Source: G963662675 sp963662675 (lineage in GTDB: Bacteria > Bacteroidota > Bacteroidia > Bacteroidales > Prolixibacteraceae). From it: DNA of 64,000 nucleotides. Of the stretch, positions 17,611 to 26,423 are shown in pieces. How positions within the stretch are numbered: the stretch's first letter is position 1; every line of letters starts with the position of its first letter. The stretch is from NCBI GenBank assembly GCA_963662675.2, contig CAXXHP010000004.1:1364001-1428000 (forward strand). Reading direction: 5' to 3'. A program made the position numbers and the translations under genes. A model generated the notes under the pieces. It saw only the letters and a list, made by a program, of their open reading frames with translations, was not told where the DNA came from and searched no databases.

Positions 17611-20600
17611 TATGTGAATGATCGCTTAGAATAACTCTTTGCATTATCAACCAAATTGGACATATTTACGACCACAAGAGTGGTTATGAAAAAATTTGTC
17701 TTTATTATATTCCTTTTTCTTCAATTTTCATCTCAGGCACAAGAAAAAGCAGATAGTCTGCTGTTGGTTCTAAATGAATTAAACGGCGAAGCTAAAGCCC
17801 ACGTATACAACCAGCTATCTTCATTATACACAAAATCAGATAGTGCGCTTGCATTTCATTATGCCAACAAGGCATTAACAATAGGGAGTCAAATCAATAA
17901 TTCTAATATTATTGGTCAGTCGTACATCAATATTGCCGATACATACTTTTCGAATGAAAAGTACAAATCTGCATTAGAACTCTACCTAAAAGCTCTGGAT
18001 TTACTTAAGGACATAGATGACGACAACATCATTGGAGAGCTTCACAGGTCTTGTGGGGCATCTCATTTGTACCGAAACGAGCATGATCAAGCCCTCACAT
18101 ATTTTTTAAATGCATTAACCTATTTTGAAATAACAGGGAATAAAAAGAGTATTGCTACTACTTACTCAAATATTGGGCATTTATATAATCGTCTTCACGA
18201 TCTCACTAAAGCATTAGAATATCACAAGCTTGCCTTAAAAATAAGTACTGAGGCTCACCTTGAAGAAAATATCCCTGTTTGCTTAAATGGAATTGCTGCG
18301 ACATACACATTACGACTAATGCCTGATTCTGCTATGTACTATTATGAGCTATCATTAGAACGATTCAGAGAATTGAACAAAGAAGATAAAGTCGCTGCGG
18401 TTTTACAAAATATTGCTTGGTTGTATAAACGTGAAAAAAATTACACCGCGACTCTAAATAACTTTAATGAAGCTCTAATCGGTTTTAAAAAATTTAAGCA
18501 AAAAAATCATATTGCAACGGTACTTCATGGCATGGGAGATGTTTATAAATCAATGGGGAATTACAACCAGGCAATTGATATATATAATGAAGGGCTAGAG
18601 ATGGCAAAGACATTGGAAAAACCCTATTTCAAATTACTAAGTTTTTATGATGACCTATCCTATACATATGAAGAGATGGGACAAGTGGACAAAGCATTTT
18701 CCTATTTTAAATTATACAAAGCATATTCAGATAGTTTGTTTGAAGAAGATCAGATAGCTCGTATTGAAGAATTGGAAGCTCAGTATCAGTCAGAAAAAAA
18801 AGAAACTGAAATTACACGCTTAAATACAGAAGCAAAAATTGCACAACTTGAAATTCAAAAAAACAAAGTCACTCTTCTTTTCGGCATTATTACCATTCTT
18901 TTATTGGCAGCTATCATTGCATATATTTTATATTCCTATAACAACAAGAGAAAGATTAACGTATTACTTCAGGCAAAGAATTCGCAAATAGAAACACAAA
19001 GGAACGAACTCGAAATTTTGAACACATCAAAAAACAGATTCTTCTCCATAATTGCCCACGATTTAAAAAATCCATTTCACACAGTTCTGGGCTATTCTAG
19101 CCTACTTGATAAAGAATACGGAAGATTATCAGATACTGACCGAAAGAAATATGCCAATGATATTTTCAAATCCACACACACGATTTTCAGATTACTTCAG
19201 AATCTCTTAGACTGGAGCCGTTCACAAACCGGTCGACTAAACTTTGAACCGATTGCATTCGATTTCAAAGGGTTATATGAAAACATTCACAGTCTGTTAA
19301 AACCTGTTGCGGACAACAAAAAAATCATGCTCGAATGGGATATAGCCGAGCAATCCATTGTTTATGCAGACCCGATAATGGTTGAAACTATTCTTAGAAA
19401 TCTGGTGAGCAATGCTATAAAATTTTCACATGAAAACTCAACAATCAGGACAACAATAGAAATTGGGAAAGATGTAGCGACCATCTGTGTCCGTGATGTT
19501 GGTGTGGGAATGTCTATGAATGATTTGCAACATCTATTTCATATTGATTCAAAAGTAAAAAGAAAAGGTACGTCTAATGAGGATGGATCCGGGCTAGGGT
19601 TAGTTCTATGCAAAGAATTTATAGAAATAAACAATGGCACAATCTGCGCACAAAGTGAACTGGGAAAAGGAAGTACTTTTTGTGTCACTCTTCCAACCGT
19701 GAAACAAAAAAATGATTAATATGTGAATGATCGCTTAGAATAACTCTTTGCATTATCAACCAAATTGGACATATTTACGACCACAAGAGTGGTTATGAAA
19801 AAATTTGTCTTTATTATATTCCTTTTTCTTCAATTTTCATCTCAGGCACAAGAAAAAGCAGATAGTCTGCTGTTGGTTCTAAATGAATTAAACGGCGAAG
19901 CTAAAGCCCACGTATACAACCAGCTATCTTCATTATACACAAAATCAGATAGTGCGCTTGCATTTCGTTATGCTAACGAAGCATTAACAATAGGGAGTCT
20001 GGTCGGCAATTCCATTATTATTGGTGAATCATACACCAATATGGCTGATGCATACTTTAAGAATGAAATGTACAAGCCGGCATTAGAACTCTACCTAAAA
20101 GCACTGGACCGACTTAAGGACATAGATGACGACAACATCATTGGAAAGCTTCACAGGTCTTGTGGGGCATCTCATTTTTACCGAAATGAGCATGATCAAG
20201 CTCTCACATATTTTTTAAATGCATTAACTTATTTTGAAACAACTGGAAATAAAAAAAATATTGTTACTACTTACTCTAATATTGGGCAAGTATATTATCG
20301 TCTTCAAGAACACAATAAAGGATTAGAATATTACAAGCTTGCTTTAAAAATAAGTAATGAAGCTCAACTTGTAGAGAATATCCCAGTTTGCTTAAATGGA
20401 ATTGCTATCTCGTACGCAACAAGATTAATGTCTGATTCTGCCATATACTATTTTGAACAATCATTAGAGCGATTCAGACAATTGAACAAAGAAGATAAAG
20501 TCGCTGCTGTTTTACAGAATATTGCCAGGATATATAGACACGATGGGAATTTCACAGCTGCTTTAAATAACTTTAATAAAGCCCTTAATACTTTTAAAAA

Positions 20601-21828
20601 ACTTAAGCAAAAAGAACGTACAGCTAGAGTACTTCAAGGGATAGGTGATGTTTATAAATCAATGGGGAATCACAATCAGGCAATTAAAACATATAATGAA
20701 GGGCTTGAGTTGACAAAAAAATTGGAAAAATCATACTTCCTAATACTAAGTTTTTATGATGATCTATCTTATACATATGAAGAAATGGGACAAGTGGACA
20801 AAGCATTTTCCTATTTTAAATTATACAAAGCATATTCAGATAGTTTGTTTGAAGAAGATCAGATAGCTCGTGTTGAAGAATTGGAAGCTCAGTATCAGTC
20901 AGAAAAAAAAGAAACTGAAATTACACGCTTAAATACAGAAGCAAAAATTGCACAACTTGAAATTCAAAAAAACAAAGTCATTCTTCTTTTCGGCATTATT
21001 ACCATTCTGTTGTTGGCAGCTATCATTGCATATATTTTACATTCCTATAACAACAAGAGAAAAATTAACTTATTGCTTCAGGCAAAGAATTCGCAAATAG
21101 AAACACAAAGGAACGAACTCGAAATTTTGAACACATCAAAAAACAAATTCTTCTCCATAATTGCCCACGATTTAAAAAATCCATTTCACACAGTTCTGGG
21201 CTATTCTAGCCTACTTGATAAAGAATACGGACGATTATCAGATACTGATCGACAGAAATATGCCAGAGATATTTTTAAATCTACACACACTATTTTCAGA
21301 TTACTTCAGAATCTTTTAGACTGGAGCCGTTCACAAACCGGGAATATAAATTTTGCCCCAATTGCATTCGACTTCAAAGGATTATCTGAGAATATTCACA
21401 GTCTGCTAAAACCTGTTGCCGACAATAAAAAAATCATGCTCGAATGGGATATAGCCGAGCAATCCATTGTTTATGCAGACCCGATAATGGTTGAAACTAT
21501 TCTTAGAAATTTGGTGAGCAACGCTATAAAATTTTCATACGAAAACTCAACGATCAGGACAACAATGGAAATTGAAAAAGATGTAGCGACCATCTGTGTC
21601 CGTGATGTTGGAGTGGGAATGTCTATGAATGATTTGCAACATCTATTTCATATTGATTCAAAAGTAAAAAGAAAAGGTACGTCTAATGAGGATGGATCCG
21701 GGCTAGGGTTGATTCTATGCAAAGAATTTATAGAGATAAACAATGGCACAATCTGCGCACAAAGTGAACTGGGAAAAGGAAGTACCTTTTGTGTCACTCT
21801 TCCAACCGTGAAACAAAAAAATGATTAT
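17611..21828 (+). repeat. Tandem duplication, two 2109-bp units of linker plus kinase gene
   Basis: Unit 1 is 17611-19719, unit 2 19720-21828. Both start with an identical 75-nt linker and an identical signal-peptide region (over 230 bp in total without a visible mismatch until about 17854/19963). Both keep exactly the same length with no indel; the middle (TPR) part diverges and the 3' kinase part becomes nearly identical again. The same 3' kinase sequence also ends copy 1 at 15574-17610. Confidence 0.9.
17686..19719 (+). CDS. TPR-containing sensor histidine kinase, copy 2
   Basis: 677 residues from the ATG at 17686 (MKKFVFIIFLFLQFSSQAQ, signal peptide); a TTG 30 nt upstream is rejected. 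Same plan as copy 1: TPR sensor (about 45-345), coiled coil, one membrane helix, HisKA (FFSIIAHDLKNPFHT), HATPase ending FCVTLPTVKQKND. The 75-nt linker before it holds a possible weak promoter (TTTG, 21 nt, TATTTACG). The first 55 residues are identical to copy 3, the TPR part differs by substitutions only, and the kinase half is almost identical to both neighbours. Orphan kinase with no response regulator near. Confidence 0.88.
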   Translation: MKKFVFIIFLFLQFSSQAQEKADSLLLVLNELNGEAKAHVYNQLSSLYTKSDSALAFHYANKALTIGSQINNSNIIGQSYINIADTYFSNEKYKSALELYLKALDLLKDIDDDNIIGELHRSCGASHLYRNEHDQALTYFLNALTYFEITGNKKSIATTYSNIGHLYNRLHDLTKALEYHKLALKISTEAHLEENIPVCLNGIAATYTLRLMPDSAMYYYELSLERFRELNKEDKVAAVLQNIAWLYKREKNYTATLNNFNEALIGFKKFKQKNHIATVLHGMGDVYKSMGNYNQAIDIYNEGLEMAKTLEKPYFKLLSFYDDLSYTYEEMGQVDKAFSYFKLYKAYSDSLFEEDQIARIEELEAQYQSEKKETEITRLNTEAKIAQLEIQKNKVTLLFGIITILLLAAIIAYILYSYNNKRKINVLLQAKNSQIETQRNELEILNTSKNRFFSIIAHDLKNPFHTVLGYSSLLDKEYGRLSDTDRKKYANDIFKSTHTIFRLLQNLLDWSRSQTGRLNFEPIAFDFKGLYENIHSLLKPVADNKKIMLEWDIAEQSIVYADPIMVETILRNLVSNAIKFSHENSTIRTTIEIGKDVATICVRDVGVGMSMNDLQHLFHIDSKVKRKGTSNEDGSGLGLVLCKEFIEINNGTICAQSELGKGSTFCVTLPTVKQKND

Positions 21829-21840
21829 CGCCAATTTTAA
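19795..21840 (+). CDS. TPR-containing sensor histidine kinase, copy 3
   Basis: 681 residues from the ATG at 19795, same domain order and signal peptide as copy 2. Its C-terminus reads through the position where copy 2 stops and adds Tyr-Arg-Gln-Phe before its own TAA. The last 4 nt overlap the convergent DJ-1/PfpI gene, so the right boundary of the duplication falls at the gene end. The TPR region carries many amino-acid differences from copy 2 (for example RFRQLNKEDK, RIYRHDGNF), while the HisKA and HATPase domains differ by only a handful. Confidence 0.88.
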   Translation: MKKFVFIIFLFLQFSSQAQEKADSLLLVLNELNGEAKAHVYNQLSSLYTKSDSALAFRYANEALTIGSLVGNSIIIGESYTNMADAYFKNEMYKPALELYLKALDRLKDIDDDNIIGKLHRSCGASHFYRNEHDQALTYFLNALTYFETTGNKKNIVTTYSNIGQVYYRLQEHNKGLEYYKLALKISNEAQLVENIPVCLNGIAISYATRLMSDSAIYYFEQSLERFRQLNKEDKVAAVLQNIARIYRHDGNFTAALNNFNKALNTFKKLKQKERTARVLQGIGDVYKSMGNHNQAIKTYNEGLELTKKLEKSYFLILSFYDDLSYTYEEMGQVDKAFSYFKLYKAYSDSLFEEDQIARVEELEAQYQSEKKETEITRLNTEAKIAQLEIQKNKVILLFGIITILLLAAIIAYILHSYNNKRKINLLLQAKNSQIETQRNELEILNTSKNKFFSIIAHDLKNPFHTVLGYSSLLDKEYGRLSDTDRQKYARDIFKSTHTIFRLLQNLLDWSRSQTGNINFAPIAFDFKGLSENIHSLLKPVADNKKIMLEWDIAEQSIVYADPIMVETILRNLVSNAIKFSYENSTIRTTMEIEKDVATICVRDVGVGMSMNDLQHLFHIDSKVKRKGTSNEDGSGLGLILCKEFIEINNGTICAQSELGKGSTFCVTLPTVKQKNDYRQF

Positions 21841-22382
21841 ACTAACATTCCATCTGCCAGTTTTTCTGCTTTTTGCCTACTCTCGAGCATCTCAACAATC
21901 TTCAATGAAAACTTTAACGCTGCTCCCACTCCACGCCCTGTGATAATGTTACCTTCAACCATTATAGCCTGATCTAACACTGTCGCTCCAAATAGCTCAT
22001 TCTCAAAACCAGGATAGCAAACTACCCTTTTCCCATTCAATAGCCCTAGATGCCCCAAGACTAGCGGAGCTGCACAAATGGCTCCAATTGGTTTATCATT
22101 CTCGCTGAATTCCAAAATTTGCTTTTTCAAACCATCATGCTGATCAAGATTTTTAGAACCAGGCATTCCCCCCGGTAAAATAATCATATCTATTGCTTTG
22201 TAATCAACATTTTTGAATATCTGGTCTGCAACAACCAAAATCTGATGAGAACCTAAAACGAAAAGCTCATCCGACATTGATATAACCACGACCTCAAACT
22301 CGGCTCTTCTTAAAACATCAATAATTGTTATTGCCTCAATTTCTTCAAACCCAGCAGCCAAATGAACAGCTATTTTTTTCAT
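21837..22382 (-). CDS. DJ-1/PfpI family protein
   Basis: 181 residues, the DJ-1 length. It starts MKKIAVHLAAGFEEIEA with the conserved acidic residue that lowers the pKa of the nucleophile, followed by ILPGGMPGS and nucleophile Cys103 in GAICAAPLVLG. Members act as glyoxalase/deglycase-type stress proteins or chaperones; the exact reaction cannot be told. ATG start. Convergent with kinase copy 3, overlapping by 4 nt. Upstream lies the ECF sigma gene on the same strand, but a terminator between them suggests separate units. Confidence 0.9.
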   Translation of the reverse strand: MKKIAVHLAAGFEEIEAITIIDVLRRAEFEVVVISMSDELFVLGSHQILVVADQIFKNVDYKAIDMIILPGGMPGSKNLDQHDGLKKQILEFSENDKPIGAICAAPLVLGHLGLLNGKRVVCYPGFENELFGATVLDQAIMVEGNIITGRGVGAALKFSLKIVEMLESRQKAEKLADGMLV

Positions 22383-22428
22383 TATTTTTACTCTCCCTTT
22401 ATTATAAAGTACAAGTTTAAAAACAAAA

Positions 22429-22455
22429 AAGATGATTCACAATGTGAATCATCTT
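22429..22455 (-). terminator. Rho-independent terminator of the ECF sigma gene
   Basis: Inverted repeat AAGATGATTCACA and TGTGAATCATCTT (13-bp arms) followed on the minus strand by TTTTTTGTTTTT, 38 nt after the sigma-factor stop codon. Confidence 0.85.
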
Positions 22456-22493
22456 CAAAATATTAGCAGATATCAACCTATTTCACACAAAAC

Positions 22494-23000
22494 TTAATTT
22501 GCATATTCTTTCAACGCTTTTTCTAGTTTTTTACGGGTAAAGAAAATCCTACTTTTAATTGTCCCCAATGGCAAGTTCAAATGCTCAGCAATTTCTTTGT
22601 ACTTGTAACCATCCAAAAACATATTAAATGGAACCTTATATTCATTTTCCAATGCATTAATATTTCTTAATATCTCTTTAGAACTGAAAAATGAGTCTGG
22701 TGACGGATAAACTTTATCTTTAGTAAGCTTCAAATTAAATTCACTATTTGAAGCATCAAAAGTATTCTTTGCCTTCATATTACGTCTGTAATTATTGATG
22801 AAGGTATTTTTCATGATCGTGTAAATCCATGCTTTAAAATTCGTGTTTTGAGTAAATTTATCACGATATGTAAGTGCTTTCAGAAAAGTTTCCTGAAGTA
22901 AGTCCTGTGCTTTTTCATGATCTGAAGTCAAACTCAGTGCATAATACAAAAGTTTGTCTTGCAATCCGAGTAGTGCGTTGTTAAACTGAAGTTGTGTCAT
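22494..23000 (-). CDS. ECF-type RNA polymerase sigma factor
   Basis: 168 residues with region 2 (KAQDLLQETFLKALTYRDKF, WIYTIMKNTFINNYRR) and region 4 (YKEIAEHLNLPLGTIKSRIF). It directs RNA polymerase to a stress or surface regulon. No anti-sigma gene sits beside it on either side, so control of its activity is not visible; this solitary ECF type with the motif KAQDLLQETF is common in Bacteroidetes. The conserved N-terminus (MTQLQFNNALLGLQDKL) supports the ATG at 23000. Its own terminator lies directly downstream. Confidence 0.92.
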   Translation of the reverse strand: MTQLQFNNALLGLQDKLLYYALSLTSDHEKAQDLLQETFLKALTYRDKFTQNTNFKAWIYTIMKNTFINNYRRNMKAKNTFDASNSEFNLKLTKDKVYPSPDSFFSSKEILRNINALENEYKVPFNMFLDGYKYKEIAEHLNLPLGTIKSRIFFTRKKLEKALKEYAN

Positions 23001-23332
23001 GGCTACGAGTTTATTTGTTATTGTTTAGAACAAATATAAATAGTACAGATGCAATAAAAAAGGAATTAGAAGTCTTTTATTGTTCGATTTTATTTATTCA
23101 TGATCAAAAAAATTGATATCTCCTGATTTACAGAACGTAATAAAAATGTACGAAGTTTACATAAATAAGTTAATGGATATCGACATGTTGTCAAACAAAC
23201 TATTCTTATCTGGATTACATATGAATTAATGATGATGTTTTTGTACCTTAATGAAGATAGACTCCCAATTCCCCTCCCACGAAGAGTAATTTCCCTACAT
23301 TTGCAGCTTCAAAACACAAGAGTGAAGAATTC
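23001..23332. other. 332-nt divergent intergenic region (sigma factor / TonB receptor)
   Basis: AT-rich region between divergent genes. It should carry both promoters. A TACATTTG box at 23296-23303 fits the -7 consensus for the receptor gene. I looked for a cobalamin or other riboswitch before the receptor and saw none of the conserved boxes. No ORF or repeat is evident. Confidence 0.45.
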
Positions 23333-25387
23333 ATGAAAAAGTCTAATTACAACAACAAAAGGGCTCAAATATTGACCTTTAAGTGTTGGGGTGGACAAAA
23401 GTATTCATTGTTTCAGGCAATAAGAAAACAGGTAAAAATAGCAGCATTAGCTGTTGTATACCTAAATGTTGCCTTACCAAGTGAAGCTTTTGCTCAAACC
23501 GACAGCTTAGACGTTAATACCAATTACGACCTTGATGAGATCGAGGTTAGTGCCCAAAGAGCTCCTGCCAGTTATTCGCAGGTGGCACGGATTGTATCCG
23601 TGATTGAGCGTGATCAAATTGAGGCGGCTCCGGCCGGAAGTATCCAAGACCTTCTAGAGTATGCCATAGGAGTCGATGTCCGACAACGAGGGACTTATGG
23701 TATTCAAGCTGACATCTCTGTCAGGGGAGGTTCATTCGATCAAACCCTCATCCTTCTCAACGGAATCAATATTTCCGACCCACAAACTGGCCATCACAAC
23801 CTCAACCTGCCAGTCAGTTTAAAAAGCATCAAACGTATCGAAATTCTGGAAGGCCCTTCTGCCCGGGTATATGGACCCAACGCATTTTCAGGCGCCATCA
23901 ATATTATTACCGAAGCGGGAAATGCCAACACATTCGACATGGATGTCTCTTTTGGCGAAAATCAACTGAGGGATCTGAACTTTTCCGGAAATGTTGCGAC
24001 AGGAAAATTGAATAGTTTTCTGGCAATTAACAACACCTCATCTGCCGGGTACATCGACAACACCGATTTTGAGACTTATAATATTTTCTATCACGGAAAT
24101 ATTATTACAGCACCGGGAAAAATTGATGTTCAACTAGGACATTCCAACAAAGCCTATGGAGCTAATAGTTTCTACACCCCAAAGTATCCGAATCAGTTTG
24201 AGGAAACGAAAACCACCTTTGCATCGGTAAAGATGGAAACCGGAAGCAAGCTCCATTTCTCTCCAGCCTTATATTGGCGTCGCCATCAGGATCGATTTGA
24301 ACTGTTCCGTGACAACCCGGCTTCTTGGTACAGTGGGCACAACTACCACATGACAGATGTATTGGGAGCAAACCTAAACAGTTGGTTTAACAGCGACTTA
24401 GGGAAAACAGCCTTTGGAGCAGAGTTCCGCTCTGAAAACATTTGGAGCAACGTACTGGGTGAAAACCTGACTAATCCGATTGATGTTCCCGGAGAGGAAG
24501 GTCAATATTTCACAAAATCGCACTCACGAACTTCTGTGTCCTATTTTGCAGAACATACCTTCTACCTAAAAAGATTTACGGCTTCAACAGGAATTATGGC
24601 TAACTGGATTTCAGACCTGAATTTTGAATGGAATATATATCCTGGAATTGATTTAAGCTATAAGTTCACAGATCATCTGAAGGTATACGCATCGGTTAAT
24701 AACTCGTTGCGCATGCCTACGTTTACCGATCTTTATTACTCGGGACCAACCAATCAGGGAAATCCAAATTTAAAACCAGAGCGTTCAACAACAATTGAAG
24801 GTGGAATTAAACTCAACACAAGGGCCATAAAAGGCCATGTTAGCTATTACCATCGTTCAGGAAAAGATATGATTGACTGGATACGTGAGAGTGAGGAGTT
24901 CTTATGGGAAACACGCAACCTGACCGAAATAATTTCCAATGGTATTGAACTTGCAGCAGACTTAGATGTCAATGAGGCTTTAAACCGAAAATTTTTCCTT
25001 AAAAATGTGGGCGTGAACTACGCATTCAATAGTCTAGACAAGGGAGAAAGCAATTATCTTTCAAGCTATGTGCTTGACAATCTAAATCACAAATTAGTTT
25101 TTAGTCTGGATCATTCCATATGGCGGAAAATTTATGCTTCGTGGAAAGTAAGCTATCAGGATAGAAATGGTAGCTATGCCCAATTTGAGGAAACGACCTA
25201 TGTTGGCGAAGCCGAATATAACCCATTTTGGCTTACAGATGCAAAAATTTATTACAAATCAGATGCGGTTCAAATATATCTCACTGTTTCAAATCTGCTT
25301 AACAAATCCTTCGTAGACCTAGGCAACGTTGAACAACCAGGGCGTTGGATTAGCATGGGATTAAAATACCATCTTGATTTTAATTAA
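23333..25387 (+). CDS. TonB-dependent outer-membrane receptor
   Basis: 684 residues. A long N-terminal signal region is followed by a plug domain (LDEIEVSAQRAP, IQDLLEYAIGVDVRQRG, ISVRGGSFDQTLILLNGINI) and a 22-strand-type barrel ending in Phe/Asn (LKYHLDFN). The TonB-box-like segment is near residue 65. The extended leader (KCWGGQKYSLFQAIRKQVKI) resembles that of Bacteroidales BtuB-like receptors, hinting at vitamin or corrinoid uptake, but no riboswitch or BtuCDF genes are present, so the substrate is open. No SusD partner, hence not a polysaccharide utilisation system. It ends at a bidirectional terminator. Confidence 0.92.
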   Translation: MKKSNYNNKRAQILTFKCWGGQKYSLFQAIRKQVKIAALAVVYLNVALPSEAFAQTDSLDVNTNYDLDEIEVSAQRAPASYSQVARIVSVIERDQIEAAPAGSIQDLLEYAIGVDVRQRGTYGIQADISVRGGSFDQTLILLNGINISDPQTGHHNLNLPVSLKSIKRIEILEGPSARVYGPNAFSGAINIITEAGNANTFDMDVSFGENQLRDLNFSGNVATGKLNSFLAINNTSSAGYIDNTDFETYNIFYHGNIITAPGKIDVQLGHSNKAYGANSFYTPKYPNQFEETKTTFASVKMETGSKLHFSPALYWRRHQDRFELFRDNPASWYSGHNYHMTDVLGANLNSWFNSDLGKTAFGAEFRSENIWSNVLGENLTNPIDVPGEEGQYFTKSHSRTSVSYFAEHTFYLKRFTASTGIMANWISDLNFEWNIYPGIDLSYKFTDHLKVYASVNNSLRMPTFTDLYYSGPTNQGNPNLKPERSTTIEGGIKLNTRAIKGHVSYYHRSGKDMIDWIRESEEFLWETRNLTEIISNGIELAADLDVNEALNRKFFLKNVGVNYAFNSLDKGESNYLSSYVLDNLNHKLVFSLDHSIWRKIYASWKVSYQDRNGSYAQFEETTYVGEAEYNPFWLTDAKIYYKSDAVQIYLTVSNLLNKSFVDLGNVEQPGRWISMGLKYHLDFN

Positions 25388-25401
25388 CTTAAGAATGTAT
25401 A

Positions 25402-25458
25402 AAAGTGTCTTTTTTACAAGTTTGATATTTGATAACTCAAGCTGTAAAAAGGCACTTT
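25402..25458. terminator. Bidirectional terminator between TonB receptor and repressor genes
   Basis: Inverted repeat AAAGTGTCTTTTTTACA and TGTAAAAAGGCACTTT around a 24-nt loop, placed between convergent stop codons. Confidence 0.6.
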
Positions 25459-25507
25459 CCCTCTTTCAATAAAATTTGTTCTTCAACTTTCACGATCCAT
25501 TCCAGAA

Positions 25508-26278
25508 TTAATCTTCTCTAAGCTTTCGTATTTCTTCTTTCATCTCACTCAGCACGTCAGAAATTCGGCTAATCTCAATTTGGTTCGGTTTGGGCAACTC
25601 AAAACTCAACACCCCTCTGGCTTTCCAAAGTTCCAATACAGAAGTGCCTTCAACCTGATATGGAGAATACTCCGAATTATCCGATTTTAAAAGAAATTGG
25701 TTATCGCCTTGCAAATATACCCGCTTATAAACCACACCTTCTTCTTTCGTGATCAACACATAGGTTTGTGCATCGCGCAAATCTGTAATTGATTCAACAA
25801 ATTCACAAAACAAATACGAGCCTGAAAGAATCGGCAACATACTATCCCCTTCTATTTGAAAAACACGATACGTTTTCCCCACTGATAGTTCGGGCACAGG
25901 CAACGAAAACCGAGGCAACTGTCCAACATATTCAGGATCAGCAAAACCATTCAGGTACCCGGCAGATGCTTTCACCGGGACAATCGGAATTAGCTCTTCA
26001 TTGTATTGATCAACAACGATTGGCAAAATGCGCAATTGTGCTTGTCCTACAACAGTTTCCGGCAGCCCATTACTTTCGAAATCACGACCAATAAGCTGGT
26101 CTAACGTTAGCTGAAAAGCTACTGCTAGTTGCTGAAGCACTGCAATTTTAGGAATAGCCCTTCCCTCTTCATAAGCACCAACCAACGATCTTTTTATCTG
26201 GAGCTTATCGGCTAAACCACTCTGTGTTAATTGACTGATACGCCTTAGGTATTTAATGTTTCCTGATAAATAATTCAT
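25508..26278 (-). CDS. LexA-like cleavable repressor (XRE HTH plus S24 peptidase)
   Basis: 256 residues. XRE helix-turn-helix at 8-62 (LTQSGLADKLQIKRSLVGAYEEGRA), then a LexA/UmuD-type self-cleaving domain. The likely scissile bond is Ala106-Gly107 (VKASAGYLNG), the nucleophile Ser146 lies in IEGDSMLPI, and the general base Lys185 in VVYKRVY. All parts needed for RecA-stimulated autocleavage are therefore present. It is divergent from the radical-SAM operon across 145 bp containing two identical-type palindromes, so it probably represses that operon and itself, giving damage-inducible control. Not LexA itself: the HTH is XRE, not winged. Confidence 0.88.
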   Translation of the reverse strand: MNYLSGNIKYLRRISQLTQSGLADKLQIKRSLVGAYEEGRAIPKIAVLQQLAVAFQLTLDQLIGRDFESNGLPETVVGQAQLRILPIVVDQYNEELIPIVPVKASAGYLNGFADPEYVGQLPRFSLPVPELSVGKTYRVFQIEGDSMLPILSGSYLFCEFVESITDLRDAQTYVLITKEEGVVYKRVYLQGDNQFLLKSDNSEYSPYQVEGTSVLELWKARGVLSFELPKPNQIEISRISDVLSEMKEEIRKLRED

Positions 26279-26339
26279 TTCTCACCTAACTAATTATTCT
26301 ACTGTTTTTAATCATCGGCAATTTCACAAAACGAAAATA

Positions 26340-26354
26340 ACTAATATTTTTAGT
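26340..26354. promoter_or_regulatory. Operator-like palindrome 1 (ACTAA-N5-TTAGT)
   Basis: ACTAATATTTTTAGT, a dyad with 5-bp arms, in the divergent region between the cleavable repressor and the radical-SAM gene. A second copy lies 18 bp further. Confidence 0.6.
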
Positions 26355-26357
26355 TTT

Positions 26358-26372
26358 ACTAATTTTTTTAGT
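26358..26372. promoter_or_regulatory. Operator-like palindrome 2 (ACTAA-N5-TTAGT)
   Basis: ACTAATTTTTTTAGT, same arms and spacer length as palindrome 1, centre-to-centre 18 bp. Its right end abuts the TATTTTTG box, so a bound repressor would block the operon promoter. Confidence 0.6.
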
Positions 26373-26379
26373 ATTTTTG
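26372..26379 (+). promoter_or_regulatory. Putative -7 box of the radical-SAM operon
   Basis: TATTTTTG matches TAnnTTTG, 44 nt before the ATG and overlapped by operator-like palindrome 2. Confidence 0.45.
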
Positions 26380-26423
26380 TTGTGCCGCCAAATTATTTGA
26401 CATGCATGTAAAGATAGCTGATC

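Noticed and set aside
23001..23332. Cobalamin or other riboswitch upstream of the TonB-dependent receptor
   Set aside because: The receptor leader resembles BtuB-like proteins, but none of the conserved B12-box sequence is visible in the region.
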